Below are positions 23,787 to 36,351 of a stretch of 64,000 nucleotides of DNA, in pieces (position 1 is the first letter of the stretch; each line of letters begins with the position of its first letter). The stretch lies in the NCBI GenBank assembly GCA_016584495.1, contig WAID01000003.1, forward strand, positions 806,001 through 870,000. The letters run 5' to 3'. The notes under the pieces were generated by a model that saw only the letters and a program-made list of their open reading frames with translations, searched no databases and had not been told where the DNA came from. The position numbers and the translations under genes were made by a program. Source of the DNA: Celoporthe dispersa (Eukaryota > Ascomycota > Sordariomycetes > Diaporthales > Cryphonectriaceae).

Positions 23787-26546
23787 CTAGTTCAGGGCAC
23801 GCCGGAGGACGTTGCACACGGCGGTAAACTCGCGGTTGGCCATGTCCGCCAGGGTCATGTTGTCGAAGGCAGCGCCGTAGGGGTGAGACAGATCCTTCCA
23901 CAGGTAGCCCCAGTACAGGCTGGTCTCTGAGCCCAGTCGGTAGAGCTCCAGCTGGACGTTGGGGAGGGATTGCGCAACGGTGCGTTCCGTCTCCTCGCGG
24001 ATGATGGCAATGTACCACTGCAGGGCAAGACAAACAGGTCAGTAAGGAAGCTTCTCTACCGCGTAGTGCAGGAAGCCTGCGGGACTGACCTCGATCACAT
24101 CTAGAGGAGCGCCTGGCTTGGGCACGAGGGTGTAGAGGTGCACCCACTCTCTGGAGAAGCGGGGCATGTTGAACTCGCGCATGGTCTCCTCGCTCAGGCC
24201 GACCATGTAGCTGATGCTGTCCTTCATGGTGACCGTAAAGCCGCGGCAGACCATGGCGGAGGTCCACAGGCGGCGATACAGCTGGATGGTCAGGATGTTC
24301 TCATGTCTCTTCTTCACCATAGCCTCGTGGAGGAGACGCAGCAGGTTGGAACAAGCCTGGTACACCGAGTAGCGTTGCTTGATGGTGATGCAGTGGGTCA
24401 TGTGCCAAGGGAACTTGCGCAGGGTGCTGATCATGCACTCAAAAGGACGCTCGGGGCAGTCCCGGGAGAAGGGAGACTGGAAGATGCGGTCAGCGAGGAC
24501 GCTGTTTCTTGGGATGGGAGAAAGGACATCAACAAGTACTTACGCGCTGGGGGACCTCGACATGCTTGACGAGCATAGTCATCTCCTCGGCGGTGATGAA
24601 TCCCTTGAAGGACAACCAGGGCTCGTTAGGGTTGGCCTGCTGGATGAGGGGCGTGGCACCGTCCCAGAGGACGCCTCTGGCGTTGGGAAACAGGTCTTTC
24701 ATGAGGGCTCCCTGGCTCGAGAGCTCCATCTCAACGGGACGGTCACCGAGGCGGTGAGGACGGCCCGAAGCGCTGGCTCGCTGGCTTTTTCTCGACGGCC
24801 TGCGCCGCGTCGTACATGGTCATGAACTCGACGTAGGCATCACCCGTTCGGTTGCTAATGCGCTCCATGATGATGTGAACGGGCTCGTGGCGGTCGTTGA
24901 TGACCTTTGAGTTGCGTCCAAGCATGGCAAGGATCTCCGCACCGTGGGTACCGAAGGGGATCTATCCCAAAGGCGGATCATCAGCATTTGCACCGCAGGC
25001 CACGTGCGACGGGGTGGTGACTTACATTCTTGATCTTGACAACACCATAGGTAGGAGGACTGTAATCGTAACGAGCACCCTCGACAAAAGGAAAGTTCTC
25101 GGCGCGAAGAGCAACATCAGCGGTGGGACGCTGGCCTGGACCGCTGGTCAGGTCGTTCAGCTGCCTCGAACGCTGGCTACGGATGTAGTCAGGAATGGGT
25201 GAGGTGACCGGGATGAGCGCGGTCGAAGGAACCTCCCTGGCTGGAATCTCCAACGGCTGAGGGTTGCCAGACAGGCCATCAAAAGAACCGAAGGCGCGGT
25301 GGTTAGGTCCTCGGTTCGAAGGCTGGGCTCCACCACGGGCACGACGGTTCTGGGTGCCATGGTTGTGATCTTGACCCTGCCGCTGACCAGAGGGCTGGAC
25401 AGAAGGCTGGACAGAAGGCTGGAACTCGTGGTTATGATTCTGAGGCTGGATGAGGCCCTGGTTTCCGACGCTCTGAGGTGGCAGGAAGCCCTGGTTGCCA
25501 CCATTCTGTGATGGGATGAAACTCTGGTTACCGACGTTCTGAGGCTGGAAGCCCTGATGGCCAGGGTTCTGGGGAATCGGACCACGCACAGGAGCAAACA
25601 TGGGAGCCTGCTGCAGATCGAAACGAGGAGGGGGCTGCATGCCAGTGGCCGAACCCTGCGTACGAGGCGCGAAGCTACGCGGCTCGGTGCGGACAGGGTG
25701 ACCGCCAGCGCCAGGGGCTGAGCGGTCATGGAAGGGATTGATGTTGTCATTGTTGTTATGGGAAGCCTCGCGGCGCGATTGCGTAGAGTGGTGAGAGTTG
25801 GCCACGGGGCCGTGACCAGGAGTATTCGTCATCGTCGTGCCATGCTGAGGACGCGAAGTGTGGACAGGAGGGCGGAGATTGCGGTCGCCAAACGGCTGGC
25901 CACGATGGCCCATCGACTGAGCCATCTGAGCATCACGGGGGTCCATGCTCTGGTCCATACTAGACAGCTGTGCCCGCAGGACCATCATAGCCCGCTCGTC
26001 AGTCATGTCGCGGGCCGCGTTGGAAGTCATAGACGTAGACGCGGCTTGGCCTCGAGCCTGGTTCTGGTCTTGGTGACCGCCATCGCGATCAGCAACGCGA
26101 CCCGATGGCAGACGCGCGTCCATGGTGGAATCGACGAGGTGTCTGTTGATATCTTGGCCAGGCTGTTGAGAATTCGTACTGTTGATCGAAGCCCTGTTGC
26201 GATAAATACGTGGCACTGCTAGGGCTGGCTGCTCCTGCAAACTGGTTGTCTCCACCGTAGGGCCGTTGAGGTAGGTCGGAAAGTCAATACCGAGGCTCTG
26301 AAAGTTGTTGCTGTTGATGTCGAGATTTTCCTGCGCTTGGGTTGGTAGTCTCGCAGGTGCACTCTTGGTGGAGGCTGGCGACAGCTCTGTCGATGAAGGG
26401 ACCTCGGTCTCTGCAAGGAAGCGGGCATTTGGGTTATAAAGCCCATAATGGGCTTGAGGAAGATTGATACACCCACATGGCGGGGTGACTGGATTATTAT
26501 CCAGAGGGCTTCCATTGTCAGGGCTTCCATTGTTTGGGCTGTCCAT
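23787..26546 (-). CDS. Q/N-rich RNA-binding protein with RRM-type domain
   Basis: Four exons (26546-25026, 24961-24544, 24476-24090, 24017-23787) give about 851 residues. The first 450 or so are disordered and rich in Asn, Gln, Gly and Pro, with repeats of the type GNQGFLPPQSV near 25430-25580. An RRM-like domain follows: YGVVKIKNIPFGTHGAEILAM, then RTGDAYVEFMTMYDAAQAVEK, then RLGDRPVEMELSSQ. A conserved C-terminal region follows (ECMISTLRKFPWHMTH, MVCRGFTVTMKDS, NREFTAVCNVLRRALN). Such proteins are conserved in filamentous ascomycetes, but I know no assigned role. An extra A in the run opposite 24786-24790 breaks the frame after AVEKK; with one fewer A it continues SQRASASGRPHRLGDRP. Function as an RNA-granule or mRNA regulator is inference. 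Confidence 0.85.
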
Positions 26547-28867
26547 TTTGCTGCTCTTTTTATTCTTGCTGTCGTCTGATGGCTGTACTCTTGCCAGTCA
26601 GCCCTTGAAACCCCTTCACCGCTCCCCTATTGTGTGATCACCTGGACACGTGAAGATATTAGCTGATCTGAGTCCAAGACTTGATATGACACACAATGAA
26701 AGCTGCGTCAGAGCAAACAAGGTCAAGGTGAGCTGAAAAAAATGTGGGTGGAAATGCAAAAACTGGGTAGGAACGCGATGACTTGGGTAGAAGGGCTCTG
26801 GAGACCATTGGTCAGCTGCACCTACATAATCTCTCCAGTGTCTCTGGGAGGCCAGAAAGCCTCTGGAGAGGTGGTGGTATGCAGACGGGGGTTGTGGTTA
26901 TGCAGGCAGAGAAGGGAATTTGCAAGTCAAAAGAAGGTCAACAAACAGGAGACGCGCGTCATGGTAGAAGAAGGTGCGCGTCGTGGTAGAAGGAGATGCT
27001 CGTCGCGGTAGAAGGGATACATGATTCTGGTTAGGAAGACAAGCAAGATGGGGGGCACATAAGCTCTCAGAGGACAGTATTTGAGAACACACAGGACAAT
27101 GTGATGATGTAAAAAGGATGGATGTGGCAATGACAACAACAAGGAGGGGAATTATGATGATGGGGGACATTCACTCACAATTGATTCAAGGCAGAGACGT
27201 TTGAGTATCTGCGCACAAGAGAAAAGATGCGAATGGTTGGAGGAGAGTTGTCAAGAGGAGGAGGGAAGTTGTCGAGAGGAGGAAGTGGGAAGTTGTCAAG
27301 AGGAGGAAGTGGAAAGTTTTCAAGAAGAGGAGGAGGCGCAAAAATCCAGGAAGGTTCAGGAAAAAGGGAGGAAGGCGGGAGGGGGATTTCCACATTTGGG
27401 AAGAAGGACAGGTACAGGTGGTTCGTGGCCTGGACAGCTGGCAGGGGTACACAATCAGTAGGAGGTAGGTCTAACTATAAGGCCTTCTAGCAGACAGTTT
27501 AAGATGCTGTAGCTCAATCCACCAGCAAGAGGTTTGGTGCTTTGATGCACTGATGCTGCTGGGGAAGCCCAAGCCCAACAGACAGAGTCTTTCGAGCCAG
27601 GAAACAAGATCTCAACTGATCCTGCTGGAGAGTTCACAGCTTGGTTAATATTTCAGCGTGAGTCTTAGGGCTGCACCACGAGTAAAGTCTGCTGTTCTTT
27701 CCTCTGTTGATTCCTTCTTGAAGGTCTTGTACTTTGCATCTGGAGGCATGACGCATTAACATGAACAAGTCCATACTACTCAATCCTAGCATGTGCGTTC
27801 TTGCTACTTTGAAAGCAGTGAACTCCCGTGCATGATCCCATACTAGCACAGAATCTGCCCATTGCCATTCCAAAAAGGTAACTTCGGGTTCTGCAACAAG
27901 AATGCGCCTCCCCAGTATCTCCCCATGGGAGCAGCTGCCAAGCAGAACCACACATGGATCTATCTCATGCCAGGGTGCATACAAGCCTGACTGGGTTCCC
28001 AATGACTACATGTATTAGAGGCAGTAGCAGCAGCAGCAGGAGGAGGACTTATGGTGACCCCACTACCTGGGTTCCTGATGTAAGCTTGACCTGCTTCATC
28101 CATGAAGTTTACCAGATACTAGCAGTGGATGGCGCACTATCATGACATTTTTTCTCTGCACGGTTGGCCCCAGTATCAGACACATCTGCAGTAAGACACA
28201 TCTCAAGTGCAGATAACATGCATGACTAGACACAGGTGTAATTGAGATTCAAGCTGCAGGGCCATGGAAACATACTTGATACCATGCTTGCCTTCTTCAG
28301 CTCCAAGTCTGTGATGGTATTGACCTGATGAGATGCAGGTGGCTTTCGAAGGGAATATCATACTGGGTACGGACCGAACTCCAATGCCAGGTACATCACC
28401 CAGAGCATGTTGTAGCACCCTCAAACAGCATGGCACTTGCCAATTGATGAGATGGTGTTTGTTCATAGGAATGAGCATGTGGAGGCCTGACACATTGCGA
28501 GCGTTCCTAGAGCCAAGTGTAAGACGACGAGGGGTGTCTTGGGGAGATTACTTCACCATCATACAAGAAAGGTGACTGTGCTGGGTGGTCAAGGCATACA
28601 ATTTGAAGAGATGAGCATGTAGAAGCCTGCGGCGATGTTGTGAGGTATCTTTCTATCTCCCATGCACTCCCTTGGCAGGCATCCTCCAATCCATCCTCTC
28701 TCAAGTAACCTCCGCTCTTGCAACTCCCACAACGCCCGAGTTTGCTAGTTGGATTCGAGAGGGCGGAACCCCTAGGAAATATGTCCCTTCCTCCCCAACC
28801 AATTTTCTTCTCTTGTGGATAATAACTCTGAACTCCTCCATCCGGGCGAACAAATGTGGCCCTTACT
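26547..28867. other. gene-poor interval with repeats
   Basis: The RRM-gene promoter and the 3' flank of ARPC4. A 24-bp tandem repeat lies at 27245-27333 and a CAG-type run near 28030. One uninterrupted minus-strand frame at 28002-27634 (122 codons) is coding-like in composition but matches nothing I know. No transposon motif is seen. Confidence 0.4.
27245..27333 (+). repeat. 24-bp tandem repeat, about 4 units
   Basis: Imperfect head-to-tail copies of GAAGTTGTCAAGAGGAGG plus a variable GAAGTGG part. One strand is almost pure purine apart from the TTGTC core. It lies in the upstream region of the RRM gene. Confidence 0.75.
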
Positions 28868-29609
28868 TTAGTCAAAGGGGGTCAAGAACGACTCTGCCAC
28901 GAAACGAGCCCTTGCGTTCAACTGCATGTGATGTTAGCCCATGACTCAGGTGGCGGAGAATATCTAATGTCACTTACGAAGAGCTTCATCTCCGAGATCT
29001 CCTTGTCCACCTCCTCCATGAACTGGATGATGAAGTCTACCAGCTTGTGCTTCAACATCTCCTCCGTGTGGAAATTCGTGATCAGGAATGAGATATCATA
29101 TCCCTGGGAGCATCCCGTCAGCACTGCTGGTTCCTCGAAGGGTTTACACCTGGGAGGGGGAGGGAGGGGGCGACGGCAGCACTGCACTGCACCATCCGCG
29201 TGACGCACCTTGATGGGCTTCCTCCTCAGGATGAAGAAAGACTCGGCCCTCTGCTCCAGGAACCGCGTGAACTTGTGCACCAGGATATTCTCAATCTCGT
29301 CCGCCTGCTTGATCTTGATGCTGATGCGCACGGAGTTGACGGACGGTTCGATCAGCACGCGCTCGTTCTCGTTGCGCGCGACGGTCAGGGGCGTGAGGAG
29401 AACCTCAGGAGAGGTGCGCGCCTCGACCTCGGGGACGTTGTGCCTCTCTGCAGACTGCGACGCGAAGTTGGACAGGCACAGGGCGGCGGTCAGGGTGCTG
29501 CGAACGGCCTGCAGGTATGGTCGGAGGGATTGAGACTGGGGTGAGACGGGGTTAGCTCAGAACACCAAAAGAGGGGGTCTTGGTGCTGCTGCACCGGTCG
29601 GCGTACCAT
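28868..29609 (-). CDS. arc19: ARP2/3 complex subunit 4 (ARPC4, p20)
   Basis: Structural core subunit of the Arp2/3 complex, which nucleates branched actin at endocytic patches. Exons are 29609-29607, 29535-29209, 29103-28978 and 28921-28868, giving 169 residues, the family's normal length. The first exon is only the ATG: the GTACGC donor follows directly and the next exon starts SQSLRPYLQAVRSTLTAAL. Conserved stretches include RNENERVLIEPSVNSVR, KFTRFLEQRAESFFILRRK, GYDISFLITNFHTEEM and the end ARFVAESFLTPFD. The frame is intact. The gene is divergent from UBP6 across about 490 bp. Confidence 0.96.
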
Positions 29610-30102
29610 CTTGAGGGCCTGAAGGCGAGAGAGGAGCGCTGCCAAGATGTCTGTGGTGGTTGAGGTTGTCGTTGGAAGAGCTGGCACGTTGAGCTGTACG
29701 GTCCGACTATCAAGGGAGGGACGTCAGGGGCGCGGGTCCAGGTGGTGGGGCGCTGCCGAACGCTGGATCTACAAGGGAGGGAGGGGGGGGTTTGCTGGGC
29801 CTCTGACGGTGGGGGGGGGAGGGTAGGCGGGCAGCCATAGGTACGTACCGTTAGTACTGGCGCGCATCCCTGTCGGCTTCTCGCCCCGCCATTACGTTGG
29901 CGGAAAGCTGCCTGAAGTGCCTAAGGTCACACACACAACATTCACTTTGTTTTCTCCTTCCTCCATCAACCCTTTTGTCTCTTTGTGTGTGTGGCAAACC
30001 TCACTGTCCCACCCTCGGAGAAGTTCCCCTTCATCTCTACCACCGCCAGCACAGTGCTTGTCGCCTGCCATCAGGAGACTGCACATCAAACCTGCTGGCA
30101 AG
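29610..30102. promoter_or_regulatory. bidirectional promoter ARPC4/UBP6
   Basis: The two genes read away from each other from 29609 and 30103, so this interval must hold both promoters and 5' leaders. It includes a G-rich part (29775-29830) and CT-rich leader sequence before UBP6. I could not assign particular transcription-factor sites. Confidence 0.55.
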
Positions 30103-31940
30103 ATGGCTGTGAACAGTACGTGACAAAAGACCCCCCCCCCACCACCGCGTTACCTGTGACATTTGTTGGGCACAGCGGGCAGACACCCCTCTGGCATAGC
30201 TCGAGAACCCCTGTATGGGAGGCCCTTTGCTGACGTGACTCTCATGTCTCTAGTCATCGTCAAGCATCAGGGTAACAAATACGATGTCGAGGTGGACCCT
30301 ACTTCGACCGGCGCCGAGTTCAAGGAGATCCTCTACAGCCTGACTGGCGTGGAGCCCGCCCGACAAAAGGTCCTGATCAAGGGCAGCCAGCTGAAAGATG
30401 ATGCCGACATGGGAAAGCTACCCCTGAAGGCCAACCAGACCATCATGATGATGGGCACATCTTCTGCCGACGGCGGCATCATGACCCGACCAAAGGCGGG
30501 CATGAAGTTCGCCGAGGACATGACCGACGCCGAGGCTGCCCAGCAGGAGGGCGCTATTCCTGGTGGCCTGACCAACCTGGGCAACACCTGCTACCTCAAC
30601 TCGACCCTGCAGACGCTCCGCTCCATCCCCGAGCTCCAAGACTCCCTGGTCAACTACGAGTACAAGTCCCAGCCTGCCCTGGACTCGCTGCTCTCGGGCC
30701 CGCAGTACGACGTCACCAACCAGCTCAAGAAGACCCTCAAGGCGATGGGCGAGACCACGGAGGAGTACGGCCCGTTCGGCTTCCTCCAGGCCATCCGCGA
30801 GGGCTTCCCCCAGTTTGCACAGAAATCTAGGTCCGGTGAGGGCTTCGCGCAGCAGGATGCCGAGGAGGCCTGGTCCACCATCCTCGCCCAGATCCGAAAC
30901 AGCCTCAAGGTCCCAGGCAAAGACGACGATGCCGAGGTCTCGTGGGTCGACAAGTACATGGCCCTGCAGATGGTGGAGACCCTCGAGTGTGACGATCCCC
31001 AGGCCGCGGAGCGGGAGAGAAGCCGGTCGTGAGCACCGAGACCTATCTCAAGCTCAACTGCCACATCGACGCCCAGACGAACCACCTGCGGGACGGAATC
31101 GTCAGCGGCCTGAAGGACGAGCTCGAGAAGAAGTCCACGGTCCTGGACCGAGATGTCAAGTACACCAAGTCGTCCAAGATCGCCCGGCTGCCGCAGTGGC
31201 TCGTCGTCCACTTTGTCCGTTTCTTCTGGCGCCGGGACACCCAGAAGAAGGCCAAGATCCTGCGCAAGGTCACCTTCCCCAAGGAGCTCGACATCCTGGA
31301 GTTCTGCACCGACGACCTGCGGAGCAAGCTGATCCCCGTGCGGGACCGGCTCCGAGAGGTCATCAAGGACGAGGAGGACATCGAGCGGGCCCGCAAGAGG
31401 CGGAAGACGAACACGGCCTCGGAGGGCGAGAGCTCTCAGGCCGGCGCCCAGGCCGCCAACAAGGACAAGCACAAGGACAAGAAGAAGAAGTCGGAGGAGA
31501 AGGCCCCGGCGACCACCGACGGCGACGGCGACACCGCGATGGAGACGTACAAGACGGACGCCGAGTGGGAGGCGGACAAGGCCACAGCCCTCCGCAGCGC
31601 CAAGAAGGAGCTGCTGGCCCTGGTCGACCAGGACCTCGCCAAGGACGAGGGCGCCAACCAGTCCGGCATCTACGAGCTCCGAGGCGTCATCACCCACCAG
31701 GGCTCCAGCGCCGACAGCGGTCACTACACGGCATACGTGAAGAAGACCGGCCCCAAGAACCCCAAGACGGGCAAGGTGGGCGAGGAGGATGGAAACTGGT
31801 GGTGGTTCAACGACGAGAAGGTCTCGGAGGTGCCCGGAGACAAGATCGACACCCTCGCGGGCGGAGGTGAGACGCACTCGGCCCTCCTCCTGCTCTACAG
31901 AGCCGTCCCGCTGCCCTCCCCCGAGGACACCAAGGAGTAA
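30103..31940 (+). CDS. ubp6: ubiquitin carboxyl-terminal hydrolase Ubp6/USP14
   Basis: Deubiquitinase that docks on the 26S proteasome base through its ubiquitin-like domain and trims ubiquitin chains. Exon 1 (30103-30115, MAVN) joins exon 2 from 30254. The ubiquitin-like domain covers about residues 4-75. The catalytic Cys box GGLTNLGNTCYLNSTLQ follows, with Cys about 117. The His box GSSADSGHYTAYV and NWWWFNDEKVS are near the end. A Lys-rich insert (KDKHKDKKKKSEEK) lies before them. In the sequence as given the frame breaks near 31011: AAERERSRS then stop. One extra G there gives AAEAGEKPVVSTETYLKLNC, continuous with the rest, and a 566-residue protein. Both halves are strongly conserved, so I treat it as one gene with a sequence error. 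Confidence 0.94.
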
Positions 31941-33686
31941 GGTGGCTGCTGTGCATCAGCAGTCGGCCCAGGCTGCCCGGCACGTCGGGTCATTCACGAA
32001 GAGCGATTGTTTTTTTTTTTCTTCCTTCTTCTTTCCTGTTTTGTTTTGGTCCCCGATCGAGGACTAAAAAAGGGTTTACCATGGATGGAAGGGGGGAGGG
32101 GGGGAGAGACGACACAAGACAGCACAGTGTATGCGGCATATTAATCCATAGGTTCCGTAGACACCAGCGGCTGGATACCTTCCTCCATACCTTCTTGTCT
32201 ACATCGAAATGGAATCTGTGTGCTATTCCTTTCGAATATGAATCATGTTCTCTCTCCCACTGCCTGTTCGTGTGAGTGTGTGAGAAAAGAGGAAAGGGGG
32301 GGGGGTTTCTCGCGGCGACTGTAGACCAAGATGCCATTGAGATCTGACGGTAGGAGGCTACAAGTGGCCCACTGCAGGCAGGCATTCCCAACATCACCAC
32401 TGATTAACAATATGCGTGCCTTGAGGGTAGGGGAGGCGGTGTTTGTATGCGAAGACGACGATCTACGTGTATTCTCAGCTGGGCTGGTCGGTGGCGACCA
32501 CCACCACCACCACATACGTAATAGTTGGGGGTCACGAATCCAAGATTGGCGTGAAATTACGTGGAAGAGGTCATGGGGAACGGCCGGCCAGAGAAAAAGG
32601 CAGAGGGACAGTGAGGAAGAGGAAAAGAGGCTGTGCAGACTAACACTGTCTTGGCACAGCATCCACGAACGGGAAATAGGACCAGTCCCCCAACAGACCA
32701 GGCCTGTCTGTTCCTGTGATCCTGTCACAGAATGGGCCCTAGGGCTGCAACGGGAGAGAGGGGGAGGGATCTCACCATCACACCAAGAGTGATAAGATGG
32801 GATCAAACCAGATTTCTGCAGCTGCTCTTACCAAAGAAAAAAAAAAGACCCAAACCTCAAACCCCAGACCCCAGCGATTACCCCATCCTATTGAAACCAA
32901 GTGTCGCCCGTGTGTCTTGGTGAGATGGGCAGGGGCAGGAGAAGAAGACATAGACTGCTGTCTCCCGCCGCGCTTCACCACCCTCAGCCGCTACGAATTT
33001 AGTGGCCTGGGACCCTGGCCAGCCTGGCCAGCCTTCTGGGACACTCTGTCCTGCCTCTGTACCATCGCACAGTTACACGCCATAGTGGGTTCGCATAGCG
33101 CCCGCCCCGATACTGACTCTACGCGGTTCAACCCACTGCCATCATCATCTCGGACGCTGCGCCGACGGTACAGTCAGTATCACGGCCCTCAACACGCGAC
33201 TCTTCTGTGACCACGCCGTCCTCGCGGCCCTTACCTTCCACGCTGCACTGCGCCACGCTGGATCCGTGACTTGCTTGTACCTCCCCCAACTCCCTCCTCG
33301 CTTCCGTTTTTTTTTTCTTCCCTTCCTCCTCCTTTCCTTTTTTGATTTACCATCTTTCTCTCTGACCTTCAACCCGCTTCTATTTTTTTTTTTGTCATTG
33401 TCCTTGATACCCTTTCATTCCCCCCCGTTCATCTCGTTTATCTTGCCCTTGCCGCACCGCCGTCTTACATCGATTCCTTCACCTTTTTAGGGGGGGAGGG
33501 CAAAAACCTTGTACACTTTTTTTTCTTCTTCTTTCCCCTTCTCCCCTCTCTTTTCTTTTTGTAAAACCTCTCTCCCTCCCCGCTCCTCGTACTCATTGTG
33601 CACCCCCGATCTCCCCCCCCCGCGAAACGGATCGCAGTACGCAGCGACAACACACGACCTCCCCGCCAGTCGCGACCACCGACAAG
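31941..33686. other. intergenic, no gene seen
   Basis: The UBP6 3' flank and a long upstream region of the VHS-GAT gene. The last 400 bases (33290-33680) are strikingly pyrimidine-rich with T and C runs, typical of a fungal 5' leader. A short CCA run is at about 32500-32513. No conserved frame was found. Confidence 0.5.
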
Positions 33687-35894
33687 ATGCCCTCGCTCAA
33701 ATCACTGGGCAGCAAGATGCTCGGCGGCATCAAGAAGAGAGGGACAGAGACAGATACAGGGAATGACAGCGGGGGCAGCGAGTCGGCTGTCGACCTACAG
33801 CTTGGCTCTCCCGAGGTTGTCGCCTCGAACAACGTGGTATGTTGACAGCCTAATAGGCTAGGCGCTGCCCAACAGAGAGGAGGAAACCAGGGGGGGAGTA
33901 GAGGAGAGAGAGAGAGAGAGACGAGGGCTGACGACGATCATTGCGTCTACGAACAGAAAGCATTCTGCGAATCGGGCGGTCCGGGCCGACAAAATGTACG
34001 TCACATATCTCCATACCTGCATATCGTATCTGCTGGCAGCGCAAGACCCTGTGCATGTCGCTGCATGTGGCACCTGTGGCTTGCCGGGCGGGTGCTGCGC
34101 CAGCAACATACACATCCGGCCTTGCGTATACCCTGGCGGCTTGGGATGGGCCGGCCGATGGCCTGATGCGATGGTGCCGCGTCTCGAAAGGTCTGCCTCG
34201 CCAGCACATACAAAGATCGCCTACTGACGGGGGGGTTATCGCGGCCACAGGGCAACGAAGTCACCTTCCTACCACCGATCGTCGAGTCCGCCGAGTCATC
34301 CCCGGCGGCGGCGGCTGCGTGCGCGCGGCTGATACGCAAGTTCCTCAAGAAAGACTACTGGTCCAACTCCTCGTACCAGTACAATGCCCTCATGCTCGCG
34401 CGCATCCTCTCCGACAACCCCGGCCCGACCTTTACGCGGAATCTGGACGATAAGTTTGTCGATACGCTGCGGGACCTGCTGCGCAACGGGCGCGACCTCT
34501 CCGTCCGGCAGATGCTCATGGAGACCCTCGACTCTTTCGAGCACCAGAAGGGCTGGGACGAGGGCCTGGCGGGCTGCATCGAGATGTGGCGCAAGGAAAA
34601 GGACAAGGCGTATAAGGCCTACGGCGTATGTTGCCCGCGAATTTTATATACATCACCCAGGGATGGATGGATGGATGGATGGATGGTTGGTTGGTTGGTT
34701 GGTTGGTTTGTGCTGACTACTTACGCTCCAGGGACGCGCACCCCCCTCACAGATGCCCATGATGGGCGGTGGCGGGGCAGCCAACACGCATCGCCAGAAC
34801 TACTTCTCCTCCGCGCGTCACCGGATGCGCCTCCCAGACCCGGTGGAGCTGGCGTCTCGGCTCGAGGAGGCCAGGACGTCGGCCAAGCTGCTGACGCAGG
34901 TGGTGGCCAACACGCCGTCGACAGAGGTCATCGACAACGACCTGGTCAAGGAGTTTGCGGATCGCTGCCTGAGCGCGTCGCGCAGCATACAGTGCTACAT
35001 GGCGGCAGACAACCCGGGCCCCGACAACGAGACCATGGAGAGCCTGATCGACGTGAACGAGGAGCTGCAGCGGGCCCTCAACAACCAGAAGCGCGCGGTC
35101 CTGAGCGCGAGAAAAGAGCTCGGGATCGACGGCCGCTCGCAGGACCCCAGCCCGCCGCTGCCCGAGACGGACGGCCCGAACCCCCGTCACTCCCCGGCTC
35201 CTCCAACGCCTTTGCGGGCGCTCCCTCGCTGCCCAGGCGAAAGGACAACGGCAAAGGGAAGGCAAGGCAGTCCCAAGTCTCGGCGGAATTTGTCCCGCCG
35301 CCATCAGGCTCCCCACCGGGCCGGCCAGAGCCCGGGTCGTCCGTTACGGGCGTCGTCTCGCCCGTCTCGGATGACGAGGACGGCGAGGTCAACCCGTTCC
35401 GCGACCCAGAGCCGGCCGGCGCATTCTCGTCTTCTTCAGCAGCGGCAGGGAAGGCGGCGGCACCATCATCATCATCAGCAGCAGCAGGAGGAGCAGGAGG
35501 AGGCGGACGAGCGCAGCCGTATCTGGAGCAGCCGAGCCTCGACTACGAGCCCTTCCACCCCGGCTTCAGCCAGCCGACGCAGAGCTACCTGGGTCGCCAG
35601 GAGAGCGCGATGGACAAGATCCAGATGTCTGGCGCCGGCTCGGGCTCGCTAGAGCGCAGCAGGGACGAGCAGCGCGGAGGAGCGAGTAACAACTACAGCA
35701 GCAGCAGCAGCTATAGGCACAACGGCGGCAGCGCTGCGGCCGGCGCGTCCCAGTCGTCGTCTGGTGCTGCCGCTGCCGCTGCTCCTCAGCGGCGAAAGTA
35801 CGAGTACGAGGAGGACGCGGAGGACCACGAGGATCTCTACAACGGATCAGGGGGTGCCTCCTCGTCGGGTAAACAACCCGCCAATCGTTACTAG
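33687..35894 (+). CDS. lsb5: VHS-GAT domain protein, Lsb5-like
   Basis: Likely adaptor linking ubiquitinated cargo, actin regulators (Las17) and endocytic vesicle traffic, as known for yeast Lsb5. Exons are 33687-33836, 33957-33995, 34251-34625 and 34732-35894. A VHS superhelix covers about residues 70-185 (RLIRKFLKKDYWSNSSYQY, LRNGRDLSVRQMLMETLDSF). A GAT domain covers about residues 210-305 (LASRLEEARTSAKLLTQVV, LIDVNEELQRALNNQKRA). The tail is disordered with an NPFRDPE motif and Ser/Ala/Gly runs, and the protein ends KQPANRY. The tail switches frame at the C run 35181-35185: a sixth C would read GPNPPSLPGSSNAFAG and give about 575 residues. Intron 3 carries tetranucleotide repeats. Confidence 0.85.
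34671..34709 (+). repeat. GGAT/GGTT tetranucleotide repeat in intron
   Basis: A run of GGAT units passes directly into a run of GGTT units within intron 3 of the VHS-GAT gene, an A-to-T slip between two related arrays. Confidence 0.9.
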
Positions 35895-36307
35895 GAGACC
35901 AACTGGCGGTCTATGGAAGCGCACCACGAACACCCGCACGGCGATCGGGCGACAAGAGGCGCAGACCAGTGGCAGCGGCTGGAGGACGTGTATGACGAGG
36001 GTGTGTATGACGAGGACGAGGACAACGAAGGAAGCGAGACCCCCACACCGGCAGCGAGGGGTCTTTTTCCCCAGGGGAGGAGAAGACACGCATGCTCAAG
36101 AAGATCTGGCGCACGATGCAGGTATACCACCGCCCCGCCCTCCGAGGAGACCAGGCACAGAAGATCTTGAGCTCGTAAGCGGGTCGAGGAGATGACCAGG
36201 GCTGTCGCAGAGGAAGCAGGCAGCGTTGTGTGTGGTTGAGAGGATTGGGGCTCAGTTTTCGATGAGGAAGTCGGGGCAGCTCTTCTAGAGAATGATGGGA
36301 GAGTGTC

Positions 36308-36351
<44 letters not shown>

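Noticed and set aside
27634..28002. Retroelement remnant on the minus strand
   Set aside because: The 122-codon frame has no protease, RT, RNase H or integrase motif, and no LTRs were found around it.
30654..31877. 407-codon minus-strand frame
   Set aside because: Antisense to the UBP6 catalytic domain, which is clearly the real gene.
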